Below, in pieces: positions 47,991 through 56,642 of a DNA stretch of 64,000 nt. Under the pieces are notes generated by a model. The model was not told the origin of the DNA, ran no database searches, and saw only the letters and a list, made by a program, of their open reading frames with translations. The position numbers and the translations under genes were made by a program. The stretch is taken from positions 1-64,000 of the forward strand of contig JAQWNF010000023.1 of NCBI GenBank assembly GCA_029246415.1, read 5' to 3'. The number at the start of each line of letters is the position of its first letter. Position 1 is the stretch's first letter. Source of the DNA: Glaciecola sp. (lineage in GTDB: Bacteria; Pseudomonadota; Gammaproteobacteria; Enterobacterales; Alteromonadaceae).

Positions 47991-48386
47991 ATGCACTTTA
48001 AGTGTTTGAGGGCTCCATTAATGAGCACTCTATCGATACACTCTTCTTCAATGATATCTGAAGCGTTAGTCAAACTGATTAGTGCATTGTTACTGACCTG
48101 CGCATTACTCATTGGCAGCATCACCCTAGCTTTTGCTCAATCGACAGGCTCTAGCACATCAAAATCTAACGATGCAGAGCCTAATGTTAACCAACAACAA
48201 GCCATTGCCAAAGCCAAACAATCTGTTCAAGGCAAAGTACTAAAAGTTGATCGCAACAAAGAACACTACCGCGTCAAAATGCTAAACCCAAAAGGCCGAG
48301 TGTTCTCAGTGAATGTGAACAAACAATCGGGTAAAGTCACGCCTAAATCGACCGAAAAAGCCAAGCCAACACAAGACAAGGATTAG
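47991..48386 (+). CDS. PepSY-domain exported protein
   Basis: The start is set at the ATG at 47991, with TTAGGA nine bases before it, giving 131 residues. The N-terminus carries a hydrophobic segment (LISALLLTCALLIGSITLAFA) that acts as a signal or anchor. A single PepSY domain follows, with QQQAIAKAKQSVQGKVLKVD, YRVKMLNPKGRVFSVNVNKQSGKV, and a Lys-rich tail. PepSY proteins next to PhoP/PhoQ-type systems may inhibit or sense periplasmic stress. The response regulator gene starts four bases after its stop. Confidence 0.82.
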   Translation: MHFKCLRAPLMSTLSIHSSSMISEALVKLISALLLTCALLIGSITLAFAQSTGSSTSKSNDAEPNVNQQQAIAKAKQSVQGKVLKVDRNKEHYRVKMLNPKGRVFSVNVNKQSGKVTPKSTEKAKPTQDKD

Positions 48387-48390
48387 TGTT

Positions 48391-49065
48391 ATGCGTATTT
48401 TGTTAGTGGAAGATGATAGTCAATTATTGATCCAACTGGATCAGTTATTACAGTCACATGGCTTTAGTGTTGATCTGGCTGATGACGGAGAAAAAGCCCA
48501 GTTTTTACTAACCGAATATACCTATGACGCAATTGTATTGGATCTCGGCTTACCAAAAATCGATGGTGTCAGCGTCTTAAGATTTGCTCGAGCTAAAGAC
48601 ATAACGACTCCTGTGCTTATTTTAACGGCGCGAGATACTTGGGAGCAAAAAGTCCTGGGTTTGGATGCAGGTGCAGATGATTATCTGACAAAGCCATTTC
48701 ATCAACAAGAGTTACTCGCGAGAGTCAACGCGCTAATTCGTCGCAGCACAGGGCATGCTTCAGCAGAGCTTAGTTGTGGTCCGATTCATTTGCACATGAG
48801 CCAACAACGAGTAAAAGTAGCAGATGAAGTATTAGATCTCACTGCCTACGAATACAAAGTATTGGAATACTTGATGCTCAATCCACAAAAAGTGGTGTCC
48901 AAAACCGAATTAACTGAACATATTTACGACCAAGATTTTGATTTGGATAGTAACGTCATTGAAGTATTTGTTGGTCGCTTGCGCAAAAAACTCGACCCTG
49001 ACAATACGCTCAAACCCATTGAAACCTTGCGCGGCAGAGGATATAGATTATTTTCTCCCGCTTAA
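48391..49065 (+). CDS. OmpR/PhoP-type response regulator
   Basis: The 224-residue protein has a receiver domain with the acidic pair in LLVEDDS, phospho-Asp51 (IVLDLGLPK), Thr in LILTARD and Lys in YLTKPF. The OmpR-type winged helix ends in VFVGRLRKKLDPD...IETLRGRGYRLF. It belongs to the PhoP/QseB/PmrA branch. It lies between a PepSY protein and a PhoQ-like kinase whose reading frame probably overlaps its end, so the three form an operon. Confidence 0.95.
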   Translation: MRILLVEDDSQLLIQLDQLLQSHGFSVDLADDGEKAQFLLTEYTYDAIVLDLGLPKIDGVSVLRFARAKDITTPVLILTARDTWEQKVLGLDAGADDYLTKPFHQQELLARVNALIRRSTGHASAELSCGPIHLHMSQQRVKVADEVLDLTAYEYKVLEYLMLNPQKVVSKTELTEHIYDQDFDLDSNVIEVFVGRLRKKLDPDNTLKPIETLRGRGYRLFSPA

Positions 49066-50465
49066 GTCGCCTTTCTCTTACGGTTCGTACCGTCTTATCG
49101 ATACTGCTTATTAGTGTCGTGTTATTGCCGAGTCTGGCCTTTACCGTGTCGACTGCGTTTAAGGACAGTTTATTAAAAGCTAAGCAGACAGAACTCGAAT
49201 CAATGGCTTATGCATTAATTGCGACATTTGAAATAAGTGGTAGCCGAGTTAATATGCCATTTAATGTGTTTGATGATCGCTTAAATATGCCCCAATCCGG
49301 TTATCAAGCCTTTATTGTCCTGAACCAAACTGTCGTCTGGCAATCGACCTCTAGCACATTACAACCAACACCACTTGACTATCCGAGTGCTAAAACGGGT
49401 GAGCAGATATTTGCCGATGAATTGAAATCATTACCCGATACTTTTTTGTTCACCTTCACTGCTGAATTTGAAAGTGAAAACCAATTTATCCCGATTAAAT
49501 TTTATTTATTAGAGGATCAAGATGCGTTTCATCGTGAACTCGCTACTTTTAATCAAAGTTTATTTCGCAATGGCGTGTGGATAGCATTATTGATTAGCGG
49601 CTTGTTATTACTGAGTTTATTGTCAGTGGTCAGTCCGGTAAAACATCTCGTGTCACAGCTGAGTAAAGCTGCCAAAGGTACATCAAGGCAAGATGGAAAC
49701 GTGTCGTTATACGGGGTTTATCCAAAAGAACTCAACGCTGTTAAAGATAGTGTTAATGCCCTACTACTCTCTGAATCACAACAGCGCACTCGCTTTAAAC
49801 ATGCCTTACAAGATCTCGCTCATTCGCTTAAAACCCCACTGAGTATACTCCAAGGTGATACTGCCATACCTGAGTCGAGTAAAGCTCCCATATTACAAAT
49901 AGATCAAATCATTCAACGTCAGTTATCGCGTTCAGTGTTAGGTAAAGCCGGATGGCAACAGCGCATTGATTTATATGATTTACTTAATAAAATCATCGAA
50001 TCTATGCACAAAATTTACCGCGATAAGCATTTGCAAATTACTTGTGATAATGCTCCCTTAAACTTTACTTATCCGATTGATACAACCGACGCTTATGAGT
50101 TGTTTGGTAATATATTGGATAATGCATGTAAGGCGGCACGAACAACAGTAACGGTTACTTTTACAACTGAGGCTAACGCTCAGATCATTAGTATTATTGA
50201 TGATGGACCAGGGATCCCTGAGGCATTACAAGCAGATGTGTTAACTCGCGGCAAACGCCTCGACACTTATCATCAAGGTCATGGTATCGGCTTAGCAACA
50301 GTGAGTGATTTGGTAGAAATGTATGGCGCAACACTACAAGTTATATCGCCTATCACCGATACGGAAGGTCATATTGAGAGTCGTAATGAAGAAAGTTTTA
50401 GTGAGCAAAGCATTGTTGTCAATCAAGCTGGCACACGTATCAGTGTGTGCCTGCCTAATAATTAA
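49047..50465 (+). CDS. PhoQ-like sensor histidine kinase (non-canonical ATT start likely)
   Basis: Two membrane helices flank a periplasmic sensor (about residues 45-170). The kinase core has the H-box LQDLAHSLKTPLSIL, N-box NILDNACKAA, DDGPGIP and GHGIGLATV, typical of PhoQ relatives. A GTG at 49119 is the first usual start codon, but it lies inside the first membrane helix and has no ribosome binding site. The frame stays open upstream to 49047 and encodes FSRLSRLSLTVRTVLSILLI, a normal kinase N-terminus. An AGAGG (49036-49040) lies six bases before ATT at 49047, with a second ATT at 49050. Starting there overlaps the regulator gene by 19 bases. Confidence 0.88.
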   Translation: MIFSRLSRLSLTVRTVLSILLISVVLLPSLAFTVSTAFKDSLLKAKQTELESMAYALIATFEISGSRVNMPFNVFDDRLNMPQSGYQAFIVLNQTVVWQSTSSTLQPTPLDYPSAKTGEQIFADELKSLPDTFLFTFTAEFESENQFIPIKFYLLEDQDAFHRELATFNQSLFRNGVWIALLISGLLLLSLLSVVSPVKHLVSQLSKAAKGTSRQDGNVSLYGVYPKELNAVKDSVNALLLSESQQRTRFKHALQDLAHSLKTPLSILQGDTAIPESSKAPILQIDQIIQRQLSRSVLGKAGWQQRIDLYDLLNKIIESMHKIYRDKHLQITCDNAPLNFTYPIDTTDAYELFGNILDNACKAARTTVTVTFTTEANAQIISIIDDGPGIPEALQADVLTRGKRLDTYHQGHGIGLATVSDLVEMYGATLQVISPITDTEGHIESRNEESFSEQSIVVNQAGTRISVCLPNN

Positions 50466-50490
50466 TTTTGTATTTACGAAGTGAAAGATT

Positions 50491-51618
50491 TTAATTATCT
50501 TCTTTAAAATCAACGTCCAATAAATTGGCTTTATCAGTTTCATCGTCGCTTGGGATATATATTTCATCCAAATCATCGCCGGACAATAAAATTGCTAACC
50601 ACATGGTTTCTTCTCGTGATTCCATTGCAATTTTAACGATCATCGTTAACGGGACAGACAACAGCATCCCCACTGAACCTAATAACCAACCCCAAAAAAT
50701 TAATGATAAAAACACCACTAAAGTAGAAAGTCCTAGCCCACGCCCCATAAAACGCGGCTCAATCATGTTACCCATTATAGTATTAACCAAAACAAAGCCT
50801 AAACCCGCTAGACCTGCGGTAGCTAACCCTTGATCGACAAAGGCAATTAACACAGCAGGAACGGCAGCAATAATCGACCCAATATTCGGAATGAAATTGA
50901 GTAAGAACGCCAACACCGCCCACAACATAAAATGGTCTACATCTAGTGCATACAACCACACGCCGATAAACGCACCAGTGCCTAAGCTGACTAAGGATTT
51001 AATGGCTAAGTAGTCGTTGACGGATTTCAAAAAACGGTCAATGTGATGCATTTTCATGCCGGGATCACTAAGCGCAACGTGAATGCGACGCGGCATACTT
51101 TCGGCTTCAAACAACATAAAAATCACCGTTAGAATAATCAAAAATACGTTGGACAGCACCCCGCCCATACCGCTTAAAAAATTGGTCGCAACCGACATCG
51201 CAATGGCAGGGTCAAAGTAAGATAAAAACAAATTTTTATCGACAATGATATTTAAATTGGCTAATTGTTGGATCACCCAAGCAAGCTCAACAGACAATTG
51301 GGCTTGATAATTAGGTAGATTTTGTCGAAACTCACCTAAGGATTGACCAACTAATCCAGCCAACATAAAACCAAAAATGATTATTAGCAGTATAACTAAG
51401 GTAACCGATAACCAACGCGGCACTTTGTAGAGAGAAGCGAGATTAATCAAAGGGCTACAAGCGATAGCGATAAATATCGAGAGTAAAAACGGGACCATGA
51501 TAGTGCTTGCCGCTTTAATACCGGCTAAGACCACCACGACAGCAGCTGTAATAACAAACGCTTTAGCGGTAGAAGATTTTAGTTCCATAACATTCTCAGC
51601 AAAATAATTTTCAAGCAT
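50491..51618 (-). CDS. AI-2E family transporter (PerM-like)
   Basis: This inner-membrane protein of about 375 residues has seven to eight helices in the AI-2E/PerM layout: two N-terminal hydrophobic segments, a soluble middle region (about 75-145), then helices with LAFLLNFIPNIGSIIAAVPAV and NMIEPRFMGRGLGLSTLVVF, the family signature. Members include the E. coli AI-2 exporter TqsA and Na+/H+ antiporters, so the substrate is open. The C-terminus is acidic. The start may be the ATG at 51618 or, ten codons on, the ATG at 51588. It is divergent from folX. Confidence 0.9.
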   Translation of the reverse strand: MLENYFAENVMELKSSTAKAFVITAAVVVVLAGIKAASTIMVPFLLSIFIAIACSPLINLASLYKVPRWLSVTLVILLIIIFGFMLAGLVGQSLGEFRQNLPNYQAQLSVELAWVIQQLANLNIIVDKNLFLSYFDPAIAMSVATNFLSGMGGVLSNVFLIILTVIFMLFEAESMPRRIHVALSDPGMKMHHIDRFLKSVNDYLAIKSLVSLGTGAFIGVWLYALDVDHFMLWAVLAFLLNFIPNIGSIIAAVPAVLIAFVDQGLATAGLAGLGFVLVNTIMGNMIEPRFMGRGLGLSTLVVFLSLIFWGWLLGSVGMLLSVPLTMIVKIAMESREETMWLAILLSGDDLDEIYIPSDDETDKANLLDVDFKEDN

Positions 51619-51669
51619 GACTGCTTAGCCATGCAAATGTATGTTCATATCATAACAGGAATTTGTTAG

Positions 51670-52044
51670 ATGATTTTAAATGAAGCAACAATTCGTATAA
51701 AAAACTTACGTTTACGCACGTACATTGGGTTTAACGATGATGAAATCCAGAATAAACAAGATGTCGTTGTTAACGCTGTCATCAAATATGATGCGCAACG
51801 TGCCGCAGAATCCGATGAAGTAGAAAATGCACTTAACTACAAGACTGTCACAAAAGCAATCATTCGCTTAGTCGAAAATAATCGTTTTTATTTACTCGAA
51901 AAACTAACGTCAGATATTTTGGCGTTAGCTGCGGATCACCCTTGGGTATCGTGGGCCGAAGTAGAAGTAGACAAGCCACATGCATTACGCTTTTCGGATT
52001 CTGTTAGTTTAAGTATTTCTTGTTCTAAAGAACCGCAATTTTAA
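51670..52044 (+). CDS. folX: Dihydroneopterin triphosphate 2'-epimerase
   Basis: FolX epimerises dihydroneopterin triphosphate at C2' and is a paralogue of the folate enzyme FolB. The 124-residue protein has [48 protein letters not shown] and [17 protein letters not shown], very close to E. coli FolX. CAGGAAT precedes the ATG. yfcH follows by 26 bases, the same order as in E. coli. Confidence 0.93.
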   Translation: MILNEATIRIKNLRLRTYIGFNDDEIQNKQDVVVNAVIKYDAQRAAESDEVENALNYKTVTKAIIRLVENNRFYLLEKLTSDILALAADHPWVSWAEVEVDKPHALRFSDSVSLSISCSKEPQF

Positions 52045-52070
52045 TTGTCCATCCTACAGGTAAACATGTG

Positions 52071-52997
52071 ATGAAAATACTACTCACCGGCGCAACAGGC
52101 TTAATTGGCCAAGCATTTATCAAACACTACGCTCATTTGCATACGTTTCATGTAGTCAGTCGTTCGGCTAAAAAGCTTAATCAGATTTTTCATCATGAAA
52201 TGCAACAAGGCGTATTAGAAAAAGTGGATCTGACCCTATTAATTGATCTTAATGCGTATGACGCGGTGATCAACTTAGCGGGAGAGCCGATCGTTGATAA
52301 GCGCTGGAGCGATAAACAAAAAAAACGTATCTGTAATAGTCGTTGGGACATCACTGAGCGCTTGGTCGCCTTAATCAAAGCCAGCTCAGCGCCGCCAAGT
52401 GTATTTATTAGCGGTTCAGCCATCGGTATTTATGGCCGCCAAACAGATGCCAATCAAACCGTTACGCCTATTGATGAAGGGTTTACCGATTTTCACGATG
52501 AATTTGCGCGTGATATTTGTCAGCGCTGGGAAGCCATTGCGCTACAAGCACAATCTGATGCTACACGCGTATGCTTGTTACGAACCGGTATTGTATTAGC
52601 TAAATCAGGTGGTGCCTTAGGTAAAATGAAAGTCCCATTTAGTTTAGGTTTAGGTGGTCCGGTTAGTTCAGGTCAGCAAATTATGTCTTGGATCCACTTA
52701 GATGACATGGTTCAAGCCATTGCACACGTTCTGGCAACGCCTGCTTTGCAAGGACCCATTAATTTCACTGCTCCGAATCCTGTCAGTAATGCGGTTTTTT
52801 CGAAAGCTTATGCTAACAGTCTGCACCGTCCTTGCCTATTTACCGTGCCCAAACTTGCACTACGGGTGTTAATGGGAGAGTCTGCAGACTTATTATTATA
52901 CGGCCAGCACGTTGTCCCTAAGGCACTGTTAGATAATGGCTATGAATTTACCCATAGTAATATCAATGAGGCATTAGCGTCGCTTAGAAGCGCATAG
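52071..52997 (+). CDS. yfcH: TIGR01777-family NAD(P)-dependent epimerase-like protein YfcH
   Basis: The 308-residue extended-SDR protein has the Rossmann motif GATGLIG (7-13). The family blocks LAGEPIVDKRWSDKQKKRI, GSAIGIYGR, RTGIVLAKSGGALGKM and SWIHLDDMV follow, then the DUF1731-type C-terminus. Its substrate is unknown. The ATG at 52071 was preferred to a GTG one codon earlier. It is paired with folX. Confidence 0.92.
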   Translation: MKILLTGATGLIGQAFIKHYAHLHTFHVVSRSAKKLNQIFHHEMQQGVLEKVDLTLLIDLNAYDAVINLAGEPIVDKRWSDKQKKRICNSRWDITERLVALIKASSAPPSVFISGSAIGIYGRQTDANQTVTPIDEGFTDFHDEFARDICQRWEAIALQAQSDATRVCLLRTGIVLAKSGGALGKMKVPFSLGLGGPVSSGQQIMSWIHLDDMVQAIAHVLATPALQGPINFTAPNPVSNAVFSKAYANSLHRPCLFTVPKLALRVLMGESADLLLYGQHVVPKALLDNGYEFTHSNINEALASLRSA

Positions 52998-53066
52998 TGT
53001 GATGGTAATACAGCCGTTTATTAAAAGATTAATGGTGATATCTTTCGGTTTTTACTTATTCTAGAC

Positions 53067-53093
53067 TTGCTTTGATTAATTTCCAACTATAAT
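53067..53093 (+). promoter_or_regulatory. Promoter of the ParD-like antitoxin gene
   Basis: A perfect -10, TATAAT (53088-53093), is preceded by TTGCTT at 15 bases. It abuts an inverted repeat, as in autoregulated antitoxin promoters. Confidence 0.45.
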
Positions 53094-53119
53094 ATATGTA
53101 AGAATAGTTATTACATATA
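53093..53119. promoter_or_regulatory. Inverted-repeat operator before the ParD-like gene
   Basis: TATATGTAA (53093-53101) is mirrored by TTACATATA (53111-53119) across nine bases. It overlaps the -10 and likely start of transcription. Ribbon-helix-helix antitoxins bind such sites to repress themselves. Confidence 0.55.
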
Positions 53120-53129
53120 GGAATATATA

Positions 53130-53381
53130 GTGGCTCGCACAATATCTTTTCAACCAAGTGATGAGCTAGGCTCTTTTATTCAAGATTTGGTTAATTCTGG
53201 CGAATATAACAATCAAAGTGAGGTAGTTCGAGAAGCCCTACGTATGCTTCGAGAGGAAAAAGCAAATTCCAGTTTAAATACACTGCGAACTTTATTATCA
53301 GAAGGTTTTGAAAGTGGTTTAAGTTTATCTTCGGCTGAAGACATAAAACAAAGAGTGCTCAACAAAAATAGCACTCCTTGA
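53130..53381 (+). CDS. Orphan ParD/CopG-type antitoxin
   Basis: The 83-residue protein has a ribbon-helix-helix N-terminus (ARTISFQPSDELGSFIQDLV, then NQSEVVREALRMLREEK), the DNA-binding and dimerisation part of ParD-type antitoxins. A C-terminal toxin-binding-like tail follows. The start is GTG at 53130, with AGGA eight bases upstream. No ParE-type toxin gene follows: the next 47 bases are non-coding and the next gene is on the other strand. It may be a solitary regulator or the remnant of a toxin-antitoxin pair. Confidence 0.85.
   Translation: MARTISFQPSDELGSFIQDLVNSGEYNNQSEVVREALRMLREEKANSSLNTLRTLLSEGFESGLSLSSAEDIKQRVLNKNSTP
53343..53377 (-). terminator. Terminator for the ABC-DUF4397 genes, inside the antitoxin 3' end
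   Basis: On the minus strand GAGTGCT (53376-53370) pairs with AGCACTC (53359-53353) and is followed by TTTGTTTT. It would end the convergent minus-strand transcript about 50 bases after the DUF4397 stop. Confidence 0.55.
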
Positions 53382-53397
53382 TAGTACTAGTACCATC
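53380..53397. repeat. Near-perfect 18-bp palindrome
   Basis: GAT-A-GTACTAGTAC-C-ATC is a palindrome with a perfect GTACTAGTAC core, between the ParD-like gene and the convergent DUF4397 gene. It shares the ten bases TAGTACCATC with the palindrome at 19698-19713. Confidence 0.4.
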
Positions 53398-53427
53398 AAA
53401 GCTCAAATTTACTCCTCCAAGTCGCCT

Positions 53428-54066
53428 TTAGAAGTCATCTGCAAAAATCAAAATAGGTGATGCACCAATTGTTTCACCATTCACTGCAAATGCGGTGTAT
53501 ATTTTATTTACTTCCAAATTCAACAACTCTGTCTCAATCGCAATTGTTTTGCTATTCGCAGGTGTAACCGTGAACACATAATCGCCAGCAGGTAACAGCA
53601 TATAACCAGTTTGTGACAAGTCCCCTGTCATATATGAAATATCAGTCGCTAGAGGGTTTACATCTGCAATTTCACCGTCCGAAGTGACATAAATATCTAT
53701 ACTTGGTGTCTGTGAAGATGCATGAAAAATTCTGACCTGCGCGGCAGTCGCTATTCGACGTGGCGTATCCAAAATTAAATCTAAATCAATATTGGCCAAA
53801 TTATTATTAGCAATAGCTGTATAAAACTTGCCTACCTCAAGCGTAATCGGTGCATCGTCTATTGCAATCGTAGCGTTGTTACTAGCAACCGCGACATCAA
53901 TTGCAATATTGATGGTTGGCGCATCAGGCGAAGCATGTATTATCCTTACTTTCGATGACTCAGAAAGTTGCTGCTCCAGAGTTTGTTGAGAATCATCACT
54001 CGAACACCCGATTAAAAATAGCGGTGTTAATAAGAATATAGATTTTTTAATTAAGCGTTTTATCAC
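53428..54066 (-). CDS. DUF4397 lipoprotein
   Basis: The start is GTG at 54066, with GAGGA just upstream. It overlaps the stop of the ABC permease (GTGA), so its translation is probably coupled to the permease. The 212-residue precursor has a lipoprotein signal with LIGCSS, then DUF4397 sequence in two beta-rich blocks opening with KVRIIHASPDAPTINIAID and QVRIFHASSQTPSIDIYV. The function of the family is unknown; members are surface or periplasmic. A longer frame reading back to 54174 is inside the permease gene. Confidence 0.85.
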   Translation of the reverse strand: MIKRLIKKSIFLLTPLFLIGCSSDDSQQTLEQQLSESSKVRIIHASPDAPTINIAIDVAVASNNATIAIDDAPITLEVGKFYTAIANNNLANIDLDLILDTPRRIATAAQVRIFHASSQTPSIDIYVTSDGEIADVNPLATDISYMTGDLSQTGYMLLPAGDYVFTVTPANSKTIAIETELLNLEVNKIYTAFAVNGETIGASPILIFADDF

Positions 54067-56642
54067 AGCATCTTCCTCAACAACACCTGAGTATTCATCG
54101 ACAGTAGGCGCCAACAACTCGCTGCACCTAACAAGCCCACCACTACCGCTCCGGTTACTGGAGCAATGACCCAATACTCTAAATGTAAGCTGCTTTGCAT
54201 TTGAAACACATTAGTTTGCAGTAAATACAAGCTGACTTCATTGGCTAGGGCTGCCATAAAACCGGCCACCGAGCCTATGATTAGAAACTCATAAATAACT
54301 GACATTCGGATCATCATGCCTTTTGCACCTAAGGTACGCAATATAGCGAGTTCACGCTGTCGTTCATCCATGCTCGCCTGCACTTGCGCGACTAACACTA
54401 AGCTACCGGCGACTAAGACCAACACAAGAATGAACTCAATAGCTGCGGAAACTTGATCAATGATACTGCGCACTTGATTAATACGCGCGTCGACATCAAA
54501 CATAGTGACACTTGCAAACGGTGCCATAAGCCGAGTGAGTTCAGGTTTACGTTCAGGCGGCAAATAAAAGCTAGTAATGTAACTTGCCCTAAATTGCGAC
54601 ATGGCAGCAGGATGCAATACAAAGAAGAAATTCGGTTGCATGGTTTGCCAATTAACTGTTCGCACACTCGTTATTTGTACCGTGACGATTTCAGAGCCAA
54701 TGTTAAATGTCAGCTCATCGCCCATCCCAATCCGCATCCGTTCACCTACGCGTTCTTCTATCGAAACAGGGTAAACGCCTTCAGGTAAAGTAGAGTTTTG
54801 TGGGGTCCATTGGTCATGCCATTGTCCGGCAATAATTTCATTACCCGACTGTAATTTAAGATCCCAAGTTAGGTTGGCTTCTCGACCTAAACCGCGACGA
54901 GTTTCATTCGTGGTATCTTCGTCTTCTTTGGTAATATCAGTACGAATAAGCTCGTCATTTACTTTAACAAATCGCCCCCTAGAAACTGGATATAAACCAT
55001 CTGTACCGATACCATTTTTAGCAAAATGAGCAACCAAGTTTGGGCGCTGCTCTTCTGTGACATTCGCTAAGAAATAATTAGCGGTGCCTTGTGGTAATTG
55101 GTCACGCCACTGCTGCACAATATCGTTACGCATAACCAGTACAACCAGCAGCAGCATTATCGTTAAGGCAAAACTAATGAGTTGCACTGAATTGTCTAAA
55201 CTGCGTCTTTTTATGCGCGCCCATGCAAGCTGCCAAGCGCCCATTCGCCCTTTTCCAAGTACTCGACCTAAGGCAATTAAGCCAAACGTAGCAGCCAATA
55301 ACAGACCCACTAATATCAAACCTGAAACAAACAAAATCAAACTGATTTTGAGGTTCTGCGAGTACACCCACATCAATAATAATATCGAGCCACCGGCAGT
55401 AATATATTGCCCACCACGAGAAGAAAATGTAGTTGCAATATCACGACGTAATACACGCAAAGGCGGTATCGAAAATAACCCTAATAGCGGATATAAACAA
55501 AATAATAAGGCACACACACTACCCGTAAAAATAGCAATTAACAGTGGGCGCCAATACCAAACTTGTAACGACACTTCGACTGTATCGGCTAATGCACTAA
55601 CAACAAGTTGTTGCAAAGCAAAGCCGACGACTGTTCCAAGTATGATGCCTAGTAATGCAATAAACGTGATTTGATAAAGGTACACTTTACGGATGGTATT
55701 GGTACTAGCACCCAATGTTTTCATGATCGCAACAGGATCAAAATGACGCTGGGCATAACGCTGTGCAGCCACACCTATAGCAACAGCAGCCAACACTATC
55801 GCCAACAATGACGCTAATAAGAAAAACTGTTCAGCACGCGCAACCGACTCACCAATAGGCGATGTATCATCTTGAACGGATAACCAACGGTGTATTTGAC
55901 GGTCTAATTGTGGTGAAAGTTCATCAAAATACGCATTCAAATCGCTATTATCGCCAGTAAAATACGCTTTATAATTGACTCGACTACCAGGTCCAGTGAC
56001 GTTAGTAGCAGCAATATCATCTTGATTGATCAACACCATAGGATCGGCATTAAACACACTAAACCCACCATCGGGGATCTCTGATAATATTTGAGTGACG
56101 TTAAACGTTGCGTCCCCTAGCTCGATACTGTCGCCAATATTTACACCTAACAACTGAAATAATCGAGAATCAATCCAGGCTTCACCTACTGCCGGAATTT
56201 GCGTTGTAGCAACACCTGTAGCAAATAACTCGGGTGCGAGTTTAATACTGCCTTTTAGAGGATAACTATCTGATACCGCTCTTAAATCAACTAAGGCAAG
56301 CTCGTCATTGGCAAATGCCATCGAGCGCGTCGATACCTGCTCTGCGGTGGCTAATGAAAATGTTTTAGCTTGCTCAATCCACGCAGGATCGAGTGGATTG
56401 CGGGCTGATAGTTGTCGATCTGCGGCAATAAACTCAGCTGAACGGTCAGTTAATGCACCTTGTAAGCGTTCAGAAAACAACGATAGTGATAACACTGCTG
56501 CAACAGACAAGATGATTGCAAACAGGATAATGCTCAGCTCACCGCGTTTAGCCTCATGTTTAAACAAGCGCCAAGCAAGTTGCCGAGGCATATTGTTACT
56601 GGTCATTCTCTTTTCGGTACTCGCGCTGTTGACACTACTCAT
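54063..56642 (-). CDS. ybbP: ABC transporter permease, YbbP-like (FtsX/MacB type)
   Basis: The 859-residue permease has a first helix near 37-57, a large periplasmic domain, three helices (about 270-390), a second set (about 410-500), another periplasmic part, and a final FtsX block near the C-terminus with LVLVAGSLVLVAQVQASMDERQRELAILRTLGA. Two FtsX cores in one chain is the YbbP arrangement. The start overlaps the ATPase gene by four bases. YbbA/YbbP-type transporters are thought to act on envelope lipids or lipoproteins; the substrate is not established. Confidence 0.92.
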   Translation of the reverse strand: MSSVNSASTEKRMTSNNMPRQLAWRLFKHEAKRGELSIILFAIILSVAAVLSLSLFSERLQGALTDRSAEFIAADRQLSARNPLDPAWIEQAKTFSLATAEQVSTRSMAFANDELALVDLRAVSDSYPLKGSIKLAPELFATGVATTQIPAVGEAWIDSRLFQLLGVNIGDSIELGDATFNVTQILSEIPDGGFSVFNADPMVLINQDDIAATNVTGPGSRVNYKAYFTGDNSDLNAYFDELSPQLDRQIHRWLSVQDDTSPIGESVARAEQFFLLASLLAIVLAAVAIGVAAQRYAQRHFDPVAIMKTLGASTNTIRKVYLYQITFIALLGIILGTVVGFALQQLVVSALADTVEVSLQVWYWRPLLIAIFTGSVCALLFCLYPLLGLFSIPPLRVLRRDIATTFSSRGGQYITAGGSILLLMWVYSQNLKISLILFVSGLILVGLLLAATFGLIALGRVLGKGRMGAWQLAWARIKRRSLDNSVQLISFALTIMLLLVVLVMRNDIVQQWRDQLPQGTANYFLANVTEEQRPNLVAHFAKNGIGTDGLYPVSRGRFVKVNDELIRTDITKEDEDTTNETRRGLGREANLTWDLKLQSGNEIIAGQWHDQWTPQNSTLPEGVYPVSIEERVGERMRIGMGDELTFNIGSEIVTVQITSVRTVNWQTMQPNFFFVLHPAAMSQFRASYITSFYLPPERKPELTRLMAPFASVTMFDVDARINQVRSIIDQVSAAIEFILVLVLVAGSLVLVAQVQASMDERQRELAILRTLGAKGMMIRMSVIYEFLIIGSVAGFMAALANEVSLYLLQTNVFQMQSSLHLEYWVIAPVTGAVVVGLLGAASCWRLLSMNTQVLLRKML

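Noticed and set aside
55084-55674. A 196-codon open frame antisense to the ABC permease gene
   Set aside because: It is fully inside the permease gene, has no ribosome binding site and encodes no recognisable domain.
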